DNA from: an uncultured Hyphomicrobiales bacterium
Lineage (GTDB): Bacteria > Pseudomonadota > Alphaproteobacteria > Rhizobiales > Beijerinckiaceae
Length of the DNA: 7,511 nt
Assembly (NCBI GenBank): GCA_903916165.1
Contig: CAIWVR010000231.1
Coordinates: 1-7,511 of the forward strand
Direction of reading: 5' to 3'
Shown here: positions 1 through 5,788 of the stretch, piece after piece
How positions within the stretch are numbered: the stretch's first letter is position 1
Layout of the letters: every line of letters starts with the position of its first letter
Translations under genes and position numbers: made by a program
The notes under the pieces: model-generated
Told to the model about the DNA's origin: nothing
Seen by the model: only the letters and a program-made list of their open reading frames with translations
Databases searched by the model: none

Positions 1-194
1 ACGCGATGCCATTCCGAAACATCTCCCGCCCCCAGCAGGAAATAGATCAGGGACGACACCGCGCGGCCGTTGGCGTCGGTGCGCGCGTCGCGAAAGGTCT
101 CGCGATAGAAGCCGCCTTCGGGATGGGGCGTCAGCTCGAGACGGCGCACGATATCGTGCGCGTTGAGACCGCCATGCTGGTAGAAACTTGCCAT
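1..194 (-). CDS. Cupin-like DUF985 (cupin_5) protein, N-terminal part only
   Basis: This gene runs off the left edge; only its first 64 codons and two bases are visible. The protein begins MASFYQHGGLNAHDIVRRLE and contains HPEGGFYRETFRD (about residues 27-39) and SSLIYFLLGAGDVSEWHRV (about 46-64). The HPEGG-(F/Y)-(Y/F)-R-E block followed by an S-x-I-Y-F-L-L strand and SEWHR is the signature of the DUF985/cupin_5 family, small beta-barrel proteins whose biochemical role is not established. The ATG lies 3 bases after the TGA of gloB (TGA-CAC-ATG), and an AAGG inside the end of gloB sits 8 bases before it, so the gene is probably co-transcribed and translationally coupled with gloB. A cupin fold suggests metal or small-ligand binding, but no substrate can be named. 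The family call is firm; the function is unknown. Confidence 0.85.
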   Translation of the reverse strand, partial: MASFYQHGGLNAHDIVRRLELTPHPEGGFYRETFRDARTDANGRAVSSLIYFLLGAGDVSEWHR

Positions 195-197
195 GTG

Positions 198-980
198 TCA
201 GGCCTTGTTCTTGCGTTCGCGCAACGCGCCGAAGACGGCGGCGGGATCGGCACCCGGCAGGCCGACGCTCGCCTGCACCTGCGGGTTTTTCGCGCGCAGG
301 AAAGGATTGGTCGCCAGTTCGAGTGCGAGGGTTGTGGGGAGCGTGAAGCGCCCCTCCGCGCGGTGGGCATCAACCTCGCGCATGCGGTCGACCAGCAGCG
401 TGTTGGTGCCATCGACCGTCAGCGCGAAGCGGCCGTTGGCCTGCGTATATTCATGCCCGCAATAGACGCGGGTTTCGCCGGGCAGCGAGGCGAGCTTGAC
501 CAGGGATTCCCACATCACCGTCATTGATGTCTCAAACACCCGGCCGCAGCCGAGCGCGAACAGGGTGTCGCCGGCAAACAGCAGGTTCTCGACCGGGAAG
601 AAATAGACGATGTGCCCGGCGGTGTGGCCGGGCGTCTCGATCACCTCCGCGCCGAGCGCGCCGATCGTCACCCGATCGCCTTCGCTCAGGAGGGCATCGG
701 CGGGGCCGGTTGTCGGCACGATGCGCTCCGCCTCGCGGGCGGGAATGTGCAGCTTCGCCTTCGGAAATTGTGTACGCAGCGCGGGGACACCGTCGATGTG
801 GTCGCCATGGCGGTGCGTGATCAGGATGTCGGTCAGCGTCCAGCCTTTCCCGGCCAGCGCGGCGAGATAGGGTGCGGCGTCCGGAACGTCGATCGCTGCG
901 GTGGCACCGGTTTCGGAATCATGGACGAGTACGCCGAAATTGTCGGTCTGGCAGAGGAATTGATGGACTTGCGCTGGCAT
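198..980 (-). CDS. gloB: Hydroxyacylglutathione hydrolase (glyoxalase II)
   Basis: This is a 260-residue cytosolic metallo-beta-lactamase-fold enzyme. It hydrolyses S-D-lactoylglutathione to D-lactate and glutathione, the second step of methylglyoxal detoxification after GloA. All metal ligands of the family are visible: THRHGDH gives H56, H58, D60 and H61; PGHTAGH gives H119; AGDTLF gives the bridging D138; and GHEYT gives H176. The C-terminal glutathione-site region carries the family landmark NPFLR. Length matches typical glyoxalase II (about 250-260). The frame could open at 1031, but the ATG at 980 is chosen because AGAGGA lies 5 bases upstream and the protein then starts MPAQVHQFLC, as expected for the family; the extra 17 residues are arginine-rich and unlike it. 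The residue between the first two ligand histidines is Arg57 where most relatives have His; it is not a ligand. It leads an operon with the DUF985 gene and is divergent from the methyltransferase gene. Confidence 0.95.
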   Translation of the reverse strand: MPAQVHQFLCQTDNFGVLVHDSETGATAAIDVPDAAPYLAALAGKGWTLTDILITHRHGDHIDGVPALRTQFPKAKLHIPAREAERIVPTTGPADALLSEGDRVTIGALGAEVIETPGHTAGHIVYFFPVENLLFAGDTLFALGCGRVFETSMTVMWESLVKLASLPGETRVYCGHEYTQANGRFALTVDGTNTLLVDRMREVDAHRAEGRFTLPTTLALELATNPFLRAKNPQVQASVGLPGADPAAVFGALRERKNKA

Positions 981-985
981 GATGA

Positions 986-991
986 TCCTCT
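986..991 (-). promoter_or_regulatory. Shine-Dalgarno site fixing the gloB start
   Basis: On the minus strand AGAGGA is followed by five bases (TCATC) and then the ATG at 980-978. This strong site at normal spacing supports that ATG over the earlier in-frame one at 1031. Confidence 0.75.
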
Positions 992-1015
992 TTCGGCATG
1001 TGCGACGGTCGCGGG

Positions 1016-1044
1016 ACGCTAGTGGCGGCACCGATTGGCGTCAA
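1016..1044 (-). promoter_or_regulatory. Candidate housekeeping sigma promoter for gloB
   Basis: Reading the minus strand, TTGACG (1044-1039) is followed by exactly 17 bases and TAGCGT (1021-1016). The -35 matches consensus at 5 of 6 positions and the -10 at 3 of 6, with T, A and final T kept. A transcript would start near 1009 and give a 5' leader of about 30 bases containing the AGAGGA site. Alphaproteobacterial promoters usually have a strong TTGAC and a loose -10, which fits. No start site has been measured. Confidence 0.5.
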
Positions 1045-1080
1045 CGCGCGAACCGGGCATGAGCCGGAGGGTTTCCGTCT

Positions 1081-1099
1081 TGTGCCCAACCATGGCACA
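1081..1099. repeat. Short inverted repeat TGTGCC-N7-GGCACA upstream of the methyltransferase
   Basis: TGTGCC (1081-1086) and GGCACA (1094-1099) are perfect reverse complements separated by 7 bases, ending 8 bases before the methyltransferase ATG. The arms could bind a dimeric regulator or form a hairpin close to the start codon. A perfect six-base repeat can also occur by chance, so the role is open. Confidence 0.35.
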
Positions 1100-1107
1100 T
1101 AGGGCGC

Positions 1108-1851
1108 ATGGCTCAGGATGTCGTCGATCTTCGTTCATTCTATGCAACGCCACTTGGCGAGGTCGCGCGCCGTCGCGTGTCGCAACTGGTGCGCGAGCGG
1201 TGGTCGCGCTGCATCGGCCTGTCTGTCCTGGGCATTGGCTATGCCACGCCTTATCTTGAGCCCCTGCGCGAGGAAGCCCTGCGCGTGCTGGCCTTTATGC
1301 CAGCCGAGCAGGGCGTCGTGAATTGGCCGACGCAGGGACGTTCATCCTCGGCACTGGTCGATACCAGCATGCTGCCGCTGCCTGATTCCTGTATCGACCG
1401 GGTGCTTCTGGTCCATGCCCTGGAGGCGATTGACCATCCGCGCGACGTGCTGTCGGAGATCTGGCGCATCCTGACGCCGGGCGGGCGCGTCATCGTGGTG
1501 GCTCCCAACCGGCGCGGCCTGTGGGCGCGGATGGACACGACGCCCTTCGGCCAGGGGCAGCCCTATTCGAAGAGCCAGCTGCGCGAGCTGCTGCGTGACA
1601 CCTTGTTCTCGCCGGTGCATTGGGCCGAGGCGCTCTATGTGCCGCCCTTTGCCCGCAATTATCTGCTCAGGGCCGCGCCGGCCTTCGAGGCGCTGGGGTC
1701 GCGGCTCGGCCTGCCGGGCGCCGGGCTGCATCTGGTCGAGGCGACCAAGCAATTGTACCGGCCCGTCGCGGCGCGTCGGGCCCGACAGCGGTTGCCGAAA
1801 TTCGAGCCGGCACTCGTCCCAAGTCCGTTGCCGCCGTTCACGGGCCGCTGA
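1108..1851 (+). CDS. Class I SAM-dependent methyltransferase, substrate unknown
   Basis: This 247-residue protein has a methyltransferase type-11 Rossmann domain. The SAM-binding glycine loop is VLGIGYATPYL (residues 40-50). It is followed by LVDTSMLPLPDSCIDRVLL (83-101), which holds the usual acidic/LPLP-type segment, then HALEAIDHP (103-111) and LTPGGRVIVVAPNR (122-135), the strand typical of the family. An N-terminal segment, DLRSFYATPLGEVARR, precedes the fold, and the C-terminal 60 or so residues are basic and proline-rich. There is no signal peptide or membrane segment, so it should be cytosolic. It is divergent from gloB, an arrangement I recall from several alphaproteobacteria, although no functional link is established. 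The frame is closed upstream by a stop at 1060 and ATG 1108 is the only sensible start, but its AGGG lies just 3 bases away, so initiation may be weak or leaderless. The substrate cannot be told from sequence. Confidence 0.85.
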   Translation: MAQDVVDLRSFYATPLGEVARRRVSQLVRERWSRCIGLSVLGIGYATPYLEPLREEALRVLAFMPAEQGVVNWPTQGRSSSALVDTSMLPLPDSCIDRVLLVHALEAIDHPRDVLSEIWRILTPGGRVIVVAPNRRGLWARMDTTPFGQGQPYSKSQLRELLRDTLFSPVHWAEALYVPPFARNYLLRAAPAFEALGSRLGLPGAGLHLVEATKQLYRPVAARRARQRLPKFEPALVPSPLPPFTGR

Positions 1852-1886
1852 TTCGGGCGGGCCGACTGTCGACTATCGTCCTTTGC
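1852..1886. other. Convergent 35-base gap without a visible terminator
   Basis: The methyltransferase and the hydrolase end toward each other here. The gap contains only a six-base GTCGAC palindrome (1868-1873) and no GC hairpin with a T-run on either strand. Any termination must be Rho-dependent or occur inside the neighbouring coding sequence. Confidence 0.5.
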
Positions 1887-2567
1887 TCAGCCCGGCAGGC
1901 GCAGGCCGAAGCTCCGGGCAAGAAACATCCCGCCCTGCAGCAGGCCCGCACCGTCGATGCCGTGACCGACGCCCGCCGACAGGTGCCACTGGCAGGGAAT
2001 TCCGGCACCCCCGAGCGCATCCGCGCTCATGAACAGGGCGTCGGGAGGAATGACATCGTCGCTGTCGCCATGCACCAGCAGCACCGGCGGGGTCTGGCCC
2101 CGGGCATTGCGGGCGGTCGCCTCGGACAGATGTTCCGGCCCGACGATCACGCCGGAAAAGCCGAGAATCGCCGCTGGCGCGCTCTTGCGGCGCAGGCCGA
2201 CGTGAAGGGCCATCATCGTGCCCTGGCTGAACCCGACCAGCGCGAGATTCGAATCGTCGAGCCCATGGCCGGCGAGTTCCGCATCGAGGAAATCGTCGAA
2301 GCCCGGTCGGGCAGCGACCGCGCCGCGCCAGCGCTCGTCGGGCGCGCGGGTGTAAAGCGGAAACCATTGCCGGCCGGAGGGCGACTGCAGGCAGCGATCA
2401 GGCGCGTGCGGCGAGACGAAAGCGGCATTGGGCAAAAACGCGCGCCATTGCGCGCCCAGCTCGATCAGATCCTGCCCGTCGGCGCCATAGCCATGAATGA
2501 AGACAACCAGCTGCTTCACAGGCCCGTCCTTCGGATTGAGGCGCGGGCCATCCATCGTTGTCGCCAT
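1887..2567 (-). CDS. Alpha/beta-hydrolase, carboxylesterase/phospholipase family
   Basis: This 226-residue serine hydrolase belongs to the phospholipase/carboxylesterase (abhydrolase_2, YpfH-like) family. The oxyanion-region segment VVFIHGYGADGQDL spans residues 21-34. The nucleophile elbow is GFSQG with Ser114. The acid is Asp170 in HGDSDDVIP, and the base is His202 in GVGHGID. All three catalytic residues are present and the length is typical, so it should be an active cytosolic esterase for short acyl or thioester-like substrates; the natural substrate is not known. No signal peptide is seen. The frame could begin at 2633, but the ATG at 2567 has GGAG seven bases upstream and gives the expected short N-terminus. 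It is transcribed alone: convergent with the methyltransferase on one side and divergent from gluQRS on the other. Confidence 0.88.
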   Translation of the reverse strand: MATTMDGPRLNPKDGPVKQLVVFIHGYGADGQDLIELGAQWRAFLPNAAFVSPHAPDRCLQSPSGRQWFPLYTRAPDERWRGAVAARPGFDDFLDAELAGHGLDDSNLALVGFSQGTMMALHVGLRRKSAPAAILGFSGVIVGPEHLSEATARNARGQTPPVLLVHGDSDDVIPPDALFMSADALGGAGIPCQWHLSAGVGHGIDGAGLLQGGMFLARSFGLRLPG

Positions 2568-2574
2568 GTCAGGT

Positions 2575-2578
2575 CTCC
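2575..2578 (-). promoter_or_regulatory. Shine-Dalgarno site fixing the hydrolase start
   Basis: On the minus strand GGAG lies seven bases before the ATG at 2567-2565, favouring this start over the in-frame one 22 codons upstream. Confidence 0.6.
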
Positions 2579-2604
2579 AGTTCCGTCCGCCATCGAGGCC
2601 TGAG

Positions 2605-2652
2605 GCTTGCCTTTTTGCGGGCCCGCCCGTCAAGGCTTTCTGGTCGCGTCAA
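2605..2652 (-). promoter_or_regulatory. Possible hydrolase promoter region with palindrome and CGTCAAG repeats
   Basis: On the minus strand two TTGACG hexamers (2652-2647 and 2633-2628) could act as -35 elements. The nearer one is followed, after 17-19 bases, by a poor -10 (around 2610-2604, GCAAGCC). The perfect ten-base palindrome GCGGGCCCGC (2617-2626) falls within that spacer, where a repressor could sit. On the plus strand the same hexamers appear as two CGTCAAG copies (2628-2634 and 2647-2653) spaced 19 bases, about two helical turns. No T-run follows the palindrome, so it is not a terminator. This is suggestive only. Confidence 0.3.
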
Positions 2653-2718
2653 GTCATGCAAGGCTGGTGGCAGCTATTTCCGCGCGGCGCGCTATGAAAA
2701 CACTACCGACGAACCACA

Positions 2719-2724
2719 TATAAA
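2719..2724 (+). promoter_or_regulatory. Candidate -10 element (TATAAA) for gluQRS
   Basis: TATAAA stands out in an AT-richer patch between 2693 and 2724 and is correctly oriented for gluQRS, with a predicted start near 2731. No good -35 is seen 16-18 bases upstream. Confidence 0.3.
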
Positions 2725-2746
2725 ACGCGCCAGGAATTTCGGGGTA

Positions 2747-2761
2747 ATGCCGTTTCGATGA
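2747..2761 (+). CDS. Possible four-codon leader ORF (MPFR) overlapping the gluQRS start
   Basis: ATG CCG TTT CGA TGA reads as a minicistron encoding M-P-F-R. Its TGA overlaps the gluQRS ATG as ATGA (2758-2761), the classic translational coupling arrangement. AGGA (2732-2735) lies 11 bases before the leader ATG, and GGGG (2741-2744) only 2 bases before it, whereas gluQRS itself has no Shine-Dalgarno site at normal spacing. Ribosomes might enter at the leader and re-initiate on gluQRS. An ORF this short can easily arise by chance. Confidence 0.3.
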   Translation: MPFR

Positions 2762-3678
2762 CCAGTTCCGCAGCATCCGGGCCGGGCCACCATGCCCAGC
2801 TCTGGCAAGAGAGCGATCTCCGGCCGGTGTTCCGTTTCGCGCCCTCGCCGAACGGTTATCTGCATCTTGGTCATGCCTATTCGGCCCTGCGCAATTCTGA
2901 ACTGGCACGCCAGCACGACGGGCGGTTCCTGCTCCGTCTCGAAGACATTGATCTCGACCGCTGCCGTCCCGATTATGAGCAGGCGGTTTTCGAGGACCTC
3001 GCCTGGCTCGGTCTGGTCTGGGAAGAGCCGGTGCTGCGCCAGTCCGAGCATTTTTCGCTCTATGCGTCGGCGGTCGAGGGCTTGCGCAATCGCGGGCTGC
3101 TCTATCCCTGTTTCTGTTCGCGGCTTGACATCTCGCGTGTCGTCAGCGGCTTGCGCGACTGGCCGCGTGATCCCGACGGCGGCCCGATCTATCCCGGCAC
3201 CTGCCGCCACCTCTCGCAGGAGGAACGCGCACGCCGCCTGGCCTCCGGGCAGCACGCAGCCTTGCGCCTCGACATGGCACAGGCGGTGAGCGAAGTCGGC
3301 ATCCGGCTCGCGTGGCGTGAATTGGGAGAAGGCGAGGAGGTCCGCGACGTCCGCGCCGAACCGCAGCTCTGGGGCGACGCCGTGCTGGCGCGCAAGGACA
3401 TTCCGACCAGCTACCACATCAGCGTGGTCATCGACGATGCGCGCCAGGGCGTCACTGACGTGGTGCGCGGCAAGGATCTGTTTGATGCGACGAGCCTTCA
3501 CAGGCTTTTGCAGATATTGCTCGATCTGTCGGCCCCGCGCTATCGCCACCACGAATTGCTGCGTGACGTGACCGGGCAGAAGCTGTCGAAAAGCACACGC
3601 GCCAGATCTCTGCGTGCGCTGCGCGCTGAGGGAGTGACCGCGCAGGATGTGCGCCGCCGCCTCGGCTTTTCCAGCTAG
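2758..3678 (+). CDS. gluQRS: Glutamyl-queuosine tRNA-Asp synthetase
   Basis: This 306-residue paralogue of the glutamyl-tRNA synthetase catalytic core lacks the anticodon-binding domain. The family activates glutamate with ATP and attaches it to the cyclopentenediol of queuosine at position 34 of tRNA-Asp. Visible landmarks are the class I opening FRFAPSPNGYLHLGH (residues 25-39, with the HIGH variant HLGH at 36-39), LLRLEDIDLDR, and a zinc-site pattern formed by C118, C120, Y145 and C149 (PCFCSR and YPGTC). The KMSKS-equivalent KLSKS is at 275-279. Length matches the family (about 300). The N-terminus has 24 residues before FRFAPSP, somewhat longer than the usual short leader; no other ATG lies before the motif. 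It is divergent from the hydrolase and its stop overlaps the stop of the opposing MFS gene. The confusable alternative, full GltX, is excluded by the short length and missing C-terminal half. Confidence 0.95.
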   Translation: MTSSAASGPGHHAQLWQESDLRPVFRFAPSPNGYLHLGHAYSALRNSELARQHDGRFLLRLEDIDLDRCRPDYEQAVFEDLAWLGLVWEEPVLRQSEHFSLYASAVEGLRNRGLLYPCFCSRLDISRVVSGLRDWPRDPDGGPIYPGTCRHLSQEERARRLASGQHAALRLDMAQAVSEVGIRLAWRELGEGEEVRDVRAEPQLWGDAVLARKDIPTSYHISVVIDDARQGVTDVVRGKDLFDATSLHRLLQILLDLSAPRYRHHELLRDVTGQKLSKSTRARSLRALRAEGVTAQDVRRRLGFSS

Positions 3679-4874
3679 GGGGCAAGCCTGTTGAGCCGCA
3701 AGGCCGCCGCGACCGAGACGGCCAGCAGGACCAGAGTGTAGCCGACCACAGCCGGCCAGTCCCCGGCCAGATAGAACCAGCCACCCATCCAGCCCGCCAG
3801 GCTCGATCCTGCATAATAGCTCAGCATGTAGAGCGAAGAGGCATGCCCTTTCGATTGCCGGGCCAGACGGCCGACGGCGGCGCTGGCGATGGAATGCGCG
3901 AAGAAGAAGCCGATGGCGAGCGTGACGATACCCGCCACCACGGCAGCCAGCGGTGCCAGCAGTGTCAGCACGACACCCGCCGCCATCAGCAAAAGTCCGG
4001 CTGGCAGGACCCGGCGGCGTCCAAACCGGTCCGTCAGCGGCCCGGCAATCGAGGAGGAAGCGATCCCGAACATATAGACCAGAAACAGCAGCCCCATGTC
4101 GCTCTGGCCGAGCCGGTAGGGTGCCGCGGTGAGATGGAAGCCGACATAGTTGAAGATCGTGATGAAGGCACCCATGCCGGTGAAGGCAATGAGAAAGGCC
4201 ATGCGCAGGCCTGGCGAGGCAAGGTGGATCAGCCAGGCGCGCAGATGAAATGCCGGATCGAACGCCATGCGCCGGACGACATGGCGCGACGGCGGCAATA
4301 GCAGCAGAAAGCCGACAGCGGCGAGGATGCCCGTCACGCCGAACACGCCGAGCGCCCAGCGCCAGCCGAAGAAATCGGTGAGAATGCCGCTGCCGACCCG
4401 CCCGACCATGCCGCCGAATGCTGTCCCGGCGATATAAAGGCCCATCGCATGGCCCGCGCTGCGCGGCTCCAGTTCCTCCGTGAGCCAGGTCATCGCCACC
4501 GCCGGCACGCCGCCCAGCACAAGGCCGGTGATGGCGCGCGACAGCAGCAGCAGGGTCCAGCCGGGCGCAAGCGCGGCGGCCATGGTCATCAGCGCGCCCG
4601 CCGTCATCGAGGCAAACATCACGTTGCGTCGGCCAAAACCTTCCGAAAGAACTGCGGCGCAGAGAATGGCAACGGCCAGCAGGGCGGTCGCCAGCGACAT
4701 GGTCAGGGCGCTTTGCGCCGGGCTGACATGGAAGTCTTGTGCGAAGACGGGCAGCAGAGGCTGCACGCAATAAAGCAGCGAAAAGGTCGAGAAGCCGGCG
4801 AGGAACAGCGCAAAGCTCGCGCGCTTGAACGCCGGGGCCCCGCGCGCAATGCCCGGATGCTTTTCGGCCGTCAT
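3675..4874 (-). CDS. MFS transporter, YnfM-like, probable efflux permease
   Basis: This 399-residue inner-membrane protein has about 12 hydrophobic segments in two six-helix halves. After a short polar N-terminus, the first helix FALFLAGFSTFSLLYCVQPL (residues 21-40) and the LLPVFAQDFHVSP loop resemble the YnfM/arabinose-efflux-permease branch of the major facilitator superfamily. Motif A-like loops occur in both halves: LSEGFGRRN (76-84) and GPLTDRFGRRR (278-288). The substrate is unknown; relatives are usually annotated as drug or sugar-type exporters by homology. The start is taken as ATG 4874, whose A is also the last base of the AEC stop (TGATG) and which has GGGTGG seven bases upstream; a GTG one codon earlier (4877) is a less likely alternative. 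It is the last gene of the M23-AEC-MFS run, and its TAG shares CTAG with the gluQRS stop. Confidence 0.9.
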   Translation of the reverse strand: MTAEKHPGIARGAPAFKRASFALFLAGFSTFSLLYCVQPLLPVFAQDFHVSPAQSALTMSLATALLAVAILCAAVLSEGFGRRNVMFASMTAGALMTMAAALAPGWTLLLLSRAITGLVLGGVPAVAMTWLTEELEPRSAGHAMGLYIAGTAFGGMVGRVGSGILTDFFGWRWALGVFGVTGILAAVGFLLLLPPSRHVVRRMAFDPAFHLRAWLIHLASPGLRMAFLIAFTGMGAFITIFNYVGFHLTAAPYRLGQSDMGLLFLVYMFGIASSSIAGPLTDRFGRRRVLPAGLLLMAAGVVLTLLAPLAAVVAGIVTLAIGFFFAHSIASAAVGRLARQSKGHASSLYMLSYYAGSSLAGWMGGWFYLAGDWPAVVGYTLVLLAVSVAAALRLNRLAP

Positions 4875-5788
4875 CACACGACCACCCAGATCCAGAACAA
4901 TGTCGTGCCGAGCGCCAGCGTCGTCGAAAGCGCAATGGCGCTCGAGGCCAGCGTTTCCCCCACGCGATAGCGCGCCGCGAACAGATAGGCGTTGACGCCC
5001 GTTGGCATGGCCGCAAACAGGGTCGCAACGCCGGCCCAGACGCGCGGCATGTCGAAAATATGGAACGCCAACCCGTAGACGATGGCGGGATGAACGATCA
5101 GCTTCAGCCCGATGATGGGCAGCGTCTCGCGCAGGCTCGCGCGCATGCCATATTGCTGGAGCGCAAGGCCCATGGCGATCAGCGCGCAGGGCGCGGCGGC
5201 ACCACCGAGCCCGTCGATCACGGCTTTCACGGGTCCGGAGGGCGTGACGTCAAGGCCGCGCAGCAGCACGCCTGCAAACAAGGCGAGCAGGATGGGATGC
5301 AAGGCGAGCCGCTGCGCGATCTGCGCCCAAGGCACGCCCTTGCGTCCTTCATGGAGCAGCGTCGCGCAGGTCATTGTGACAGGCAGGTGCACGGCGATGA
5401 GAAGGAACAGCGGTGCCGCGCCAGCGTCCCCGAAGGCCTGCAGGATGACCGGAATGCCCACCAGGACGGTGTTCGCCTGGCCCGACGAGAAGCCGGCGAC
5501 AACGCTTTCCGCATAGGACCGCTTGTGCCAGCGCCGGGCGAGCCCCATGCCCATTGCCCAGACGAGCGTGACGCCGATGAAATAGGACGCCCAATAGCCC
5601 CAGGGCTGAAAGGGCGGCAAGGTCGCACTCGTCATGGTGCGCAGGACGAGCGCTGGCGTGGCGAGCGAAAAGACAAAGTCCGACAGGCCTTCGCTGGCGC
5701 GCCGGTCGAGCAGCCCAAAGAGCGCGGCCGCATAGCCAAGCCCGATCAGGAGAAAGACCGGAAGGTTGATCGCGAGAAGTTCGTTCAA
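4874..5788 (-). CDS. AEC family permease (auxin efflux carrier-type)
   Basis: This 304-residue inner-membrane protein has about ten hydrophobic segments, the usual size and layout of bacterial AEC (PIN-like, TC 2.A.69) proteins, often annotated as malonate, malate or auxin-type carriers. The first helix is about residues 6-27. The family crossover-like stretch GQANTVLVGIP is at 103-113, and AAMPTGVNAYLFAARY (259-274) matches the second conserved region with its Asn. The substrate cannot be inferred. The start is a TTG at 5788 overlapping the TGA of the M23 gene as TTGA; there is no ATG or GTG in the frame near it, the next Met is residue 52, past the first helix, and no strong Shine-Dalgarno site precedes it. 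Translation is therefore probably coupled to the upstream peptidase gene. Its own stop overlaps the MFS start. Confidence 0.88.
   Translation of the reverse strand: MNELLAINLPVFLLIGLGYAAALFGLLDRRASEGLSDFVFSLATPALVLRTMTSATLPPFQPWGYWASYFIGVTLVWAMGMGLARRWHKRSYAESVVAGFSSGQANTVLVGIPVILQAFGDAGAAPLFLLIAVHLPVTMTCATLLHEGRKGVPWAQIAQRLALHPILLALFAGVLLRGLDVTPSGPVKAVIDGLGGAAAPCALIAMGLALQQYGMRASLRETLPIIGLKLIVHPAIVYGLAFHIFDMPRVWAGVATLFAAMPTGVNAYLFAARYRVGETLASSAIALSTTLALGTTLFWIWVVV

Noticed and set aside
194..200. R57 in the gloB THRHGDH motif considered as a sign of lost activity
   Set aside because: The substituted position is not a metal ligand; all seven ligands (H56, H58, D60, H61, H119, D138, H176) are present, so the enzyme should be functional.
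981..1031. Extending gloB upstream to the in-frame start at 1031
   Set aside because: The added residues are arginine-rich and not family-like, the AGAGGA site points to 980, and the extension would overlap the predicted promoter -10.
1775..1786. Perfect 12-base palindrome GTCGGGCCCGAC near the end of the methyltransferase gene, considered as a terminator or operator
   Set aside because: It lies within coding sequence for a basic Arg-Ala tail, has no following T-run, and such GGGCCC palindromes are expected by chance in DNA this GC-rich.
1620..2603. A 327-codon plus-strand frame opposite the hydrolase
   Set aside because: The hydrolase on the other strand has a complete Ser-Asp-His triad and a good ribosome site. 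This frame starts inside the methyltransferase gene and shows no recognisable domain.
2692..5028. A 778-codon open frame on the minus strand across gluQRS, the MFS gene and the end of the AEC gene
   Set aside because: It lies antisense to GluQRS and out of frame with two clear membrane proteins, and its translation is an arginine/alanine-rich composition with no family motif. The overlapped genes have intact catalytic or membrane signatures, so this is a GC-rich shadow frame.
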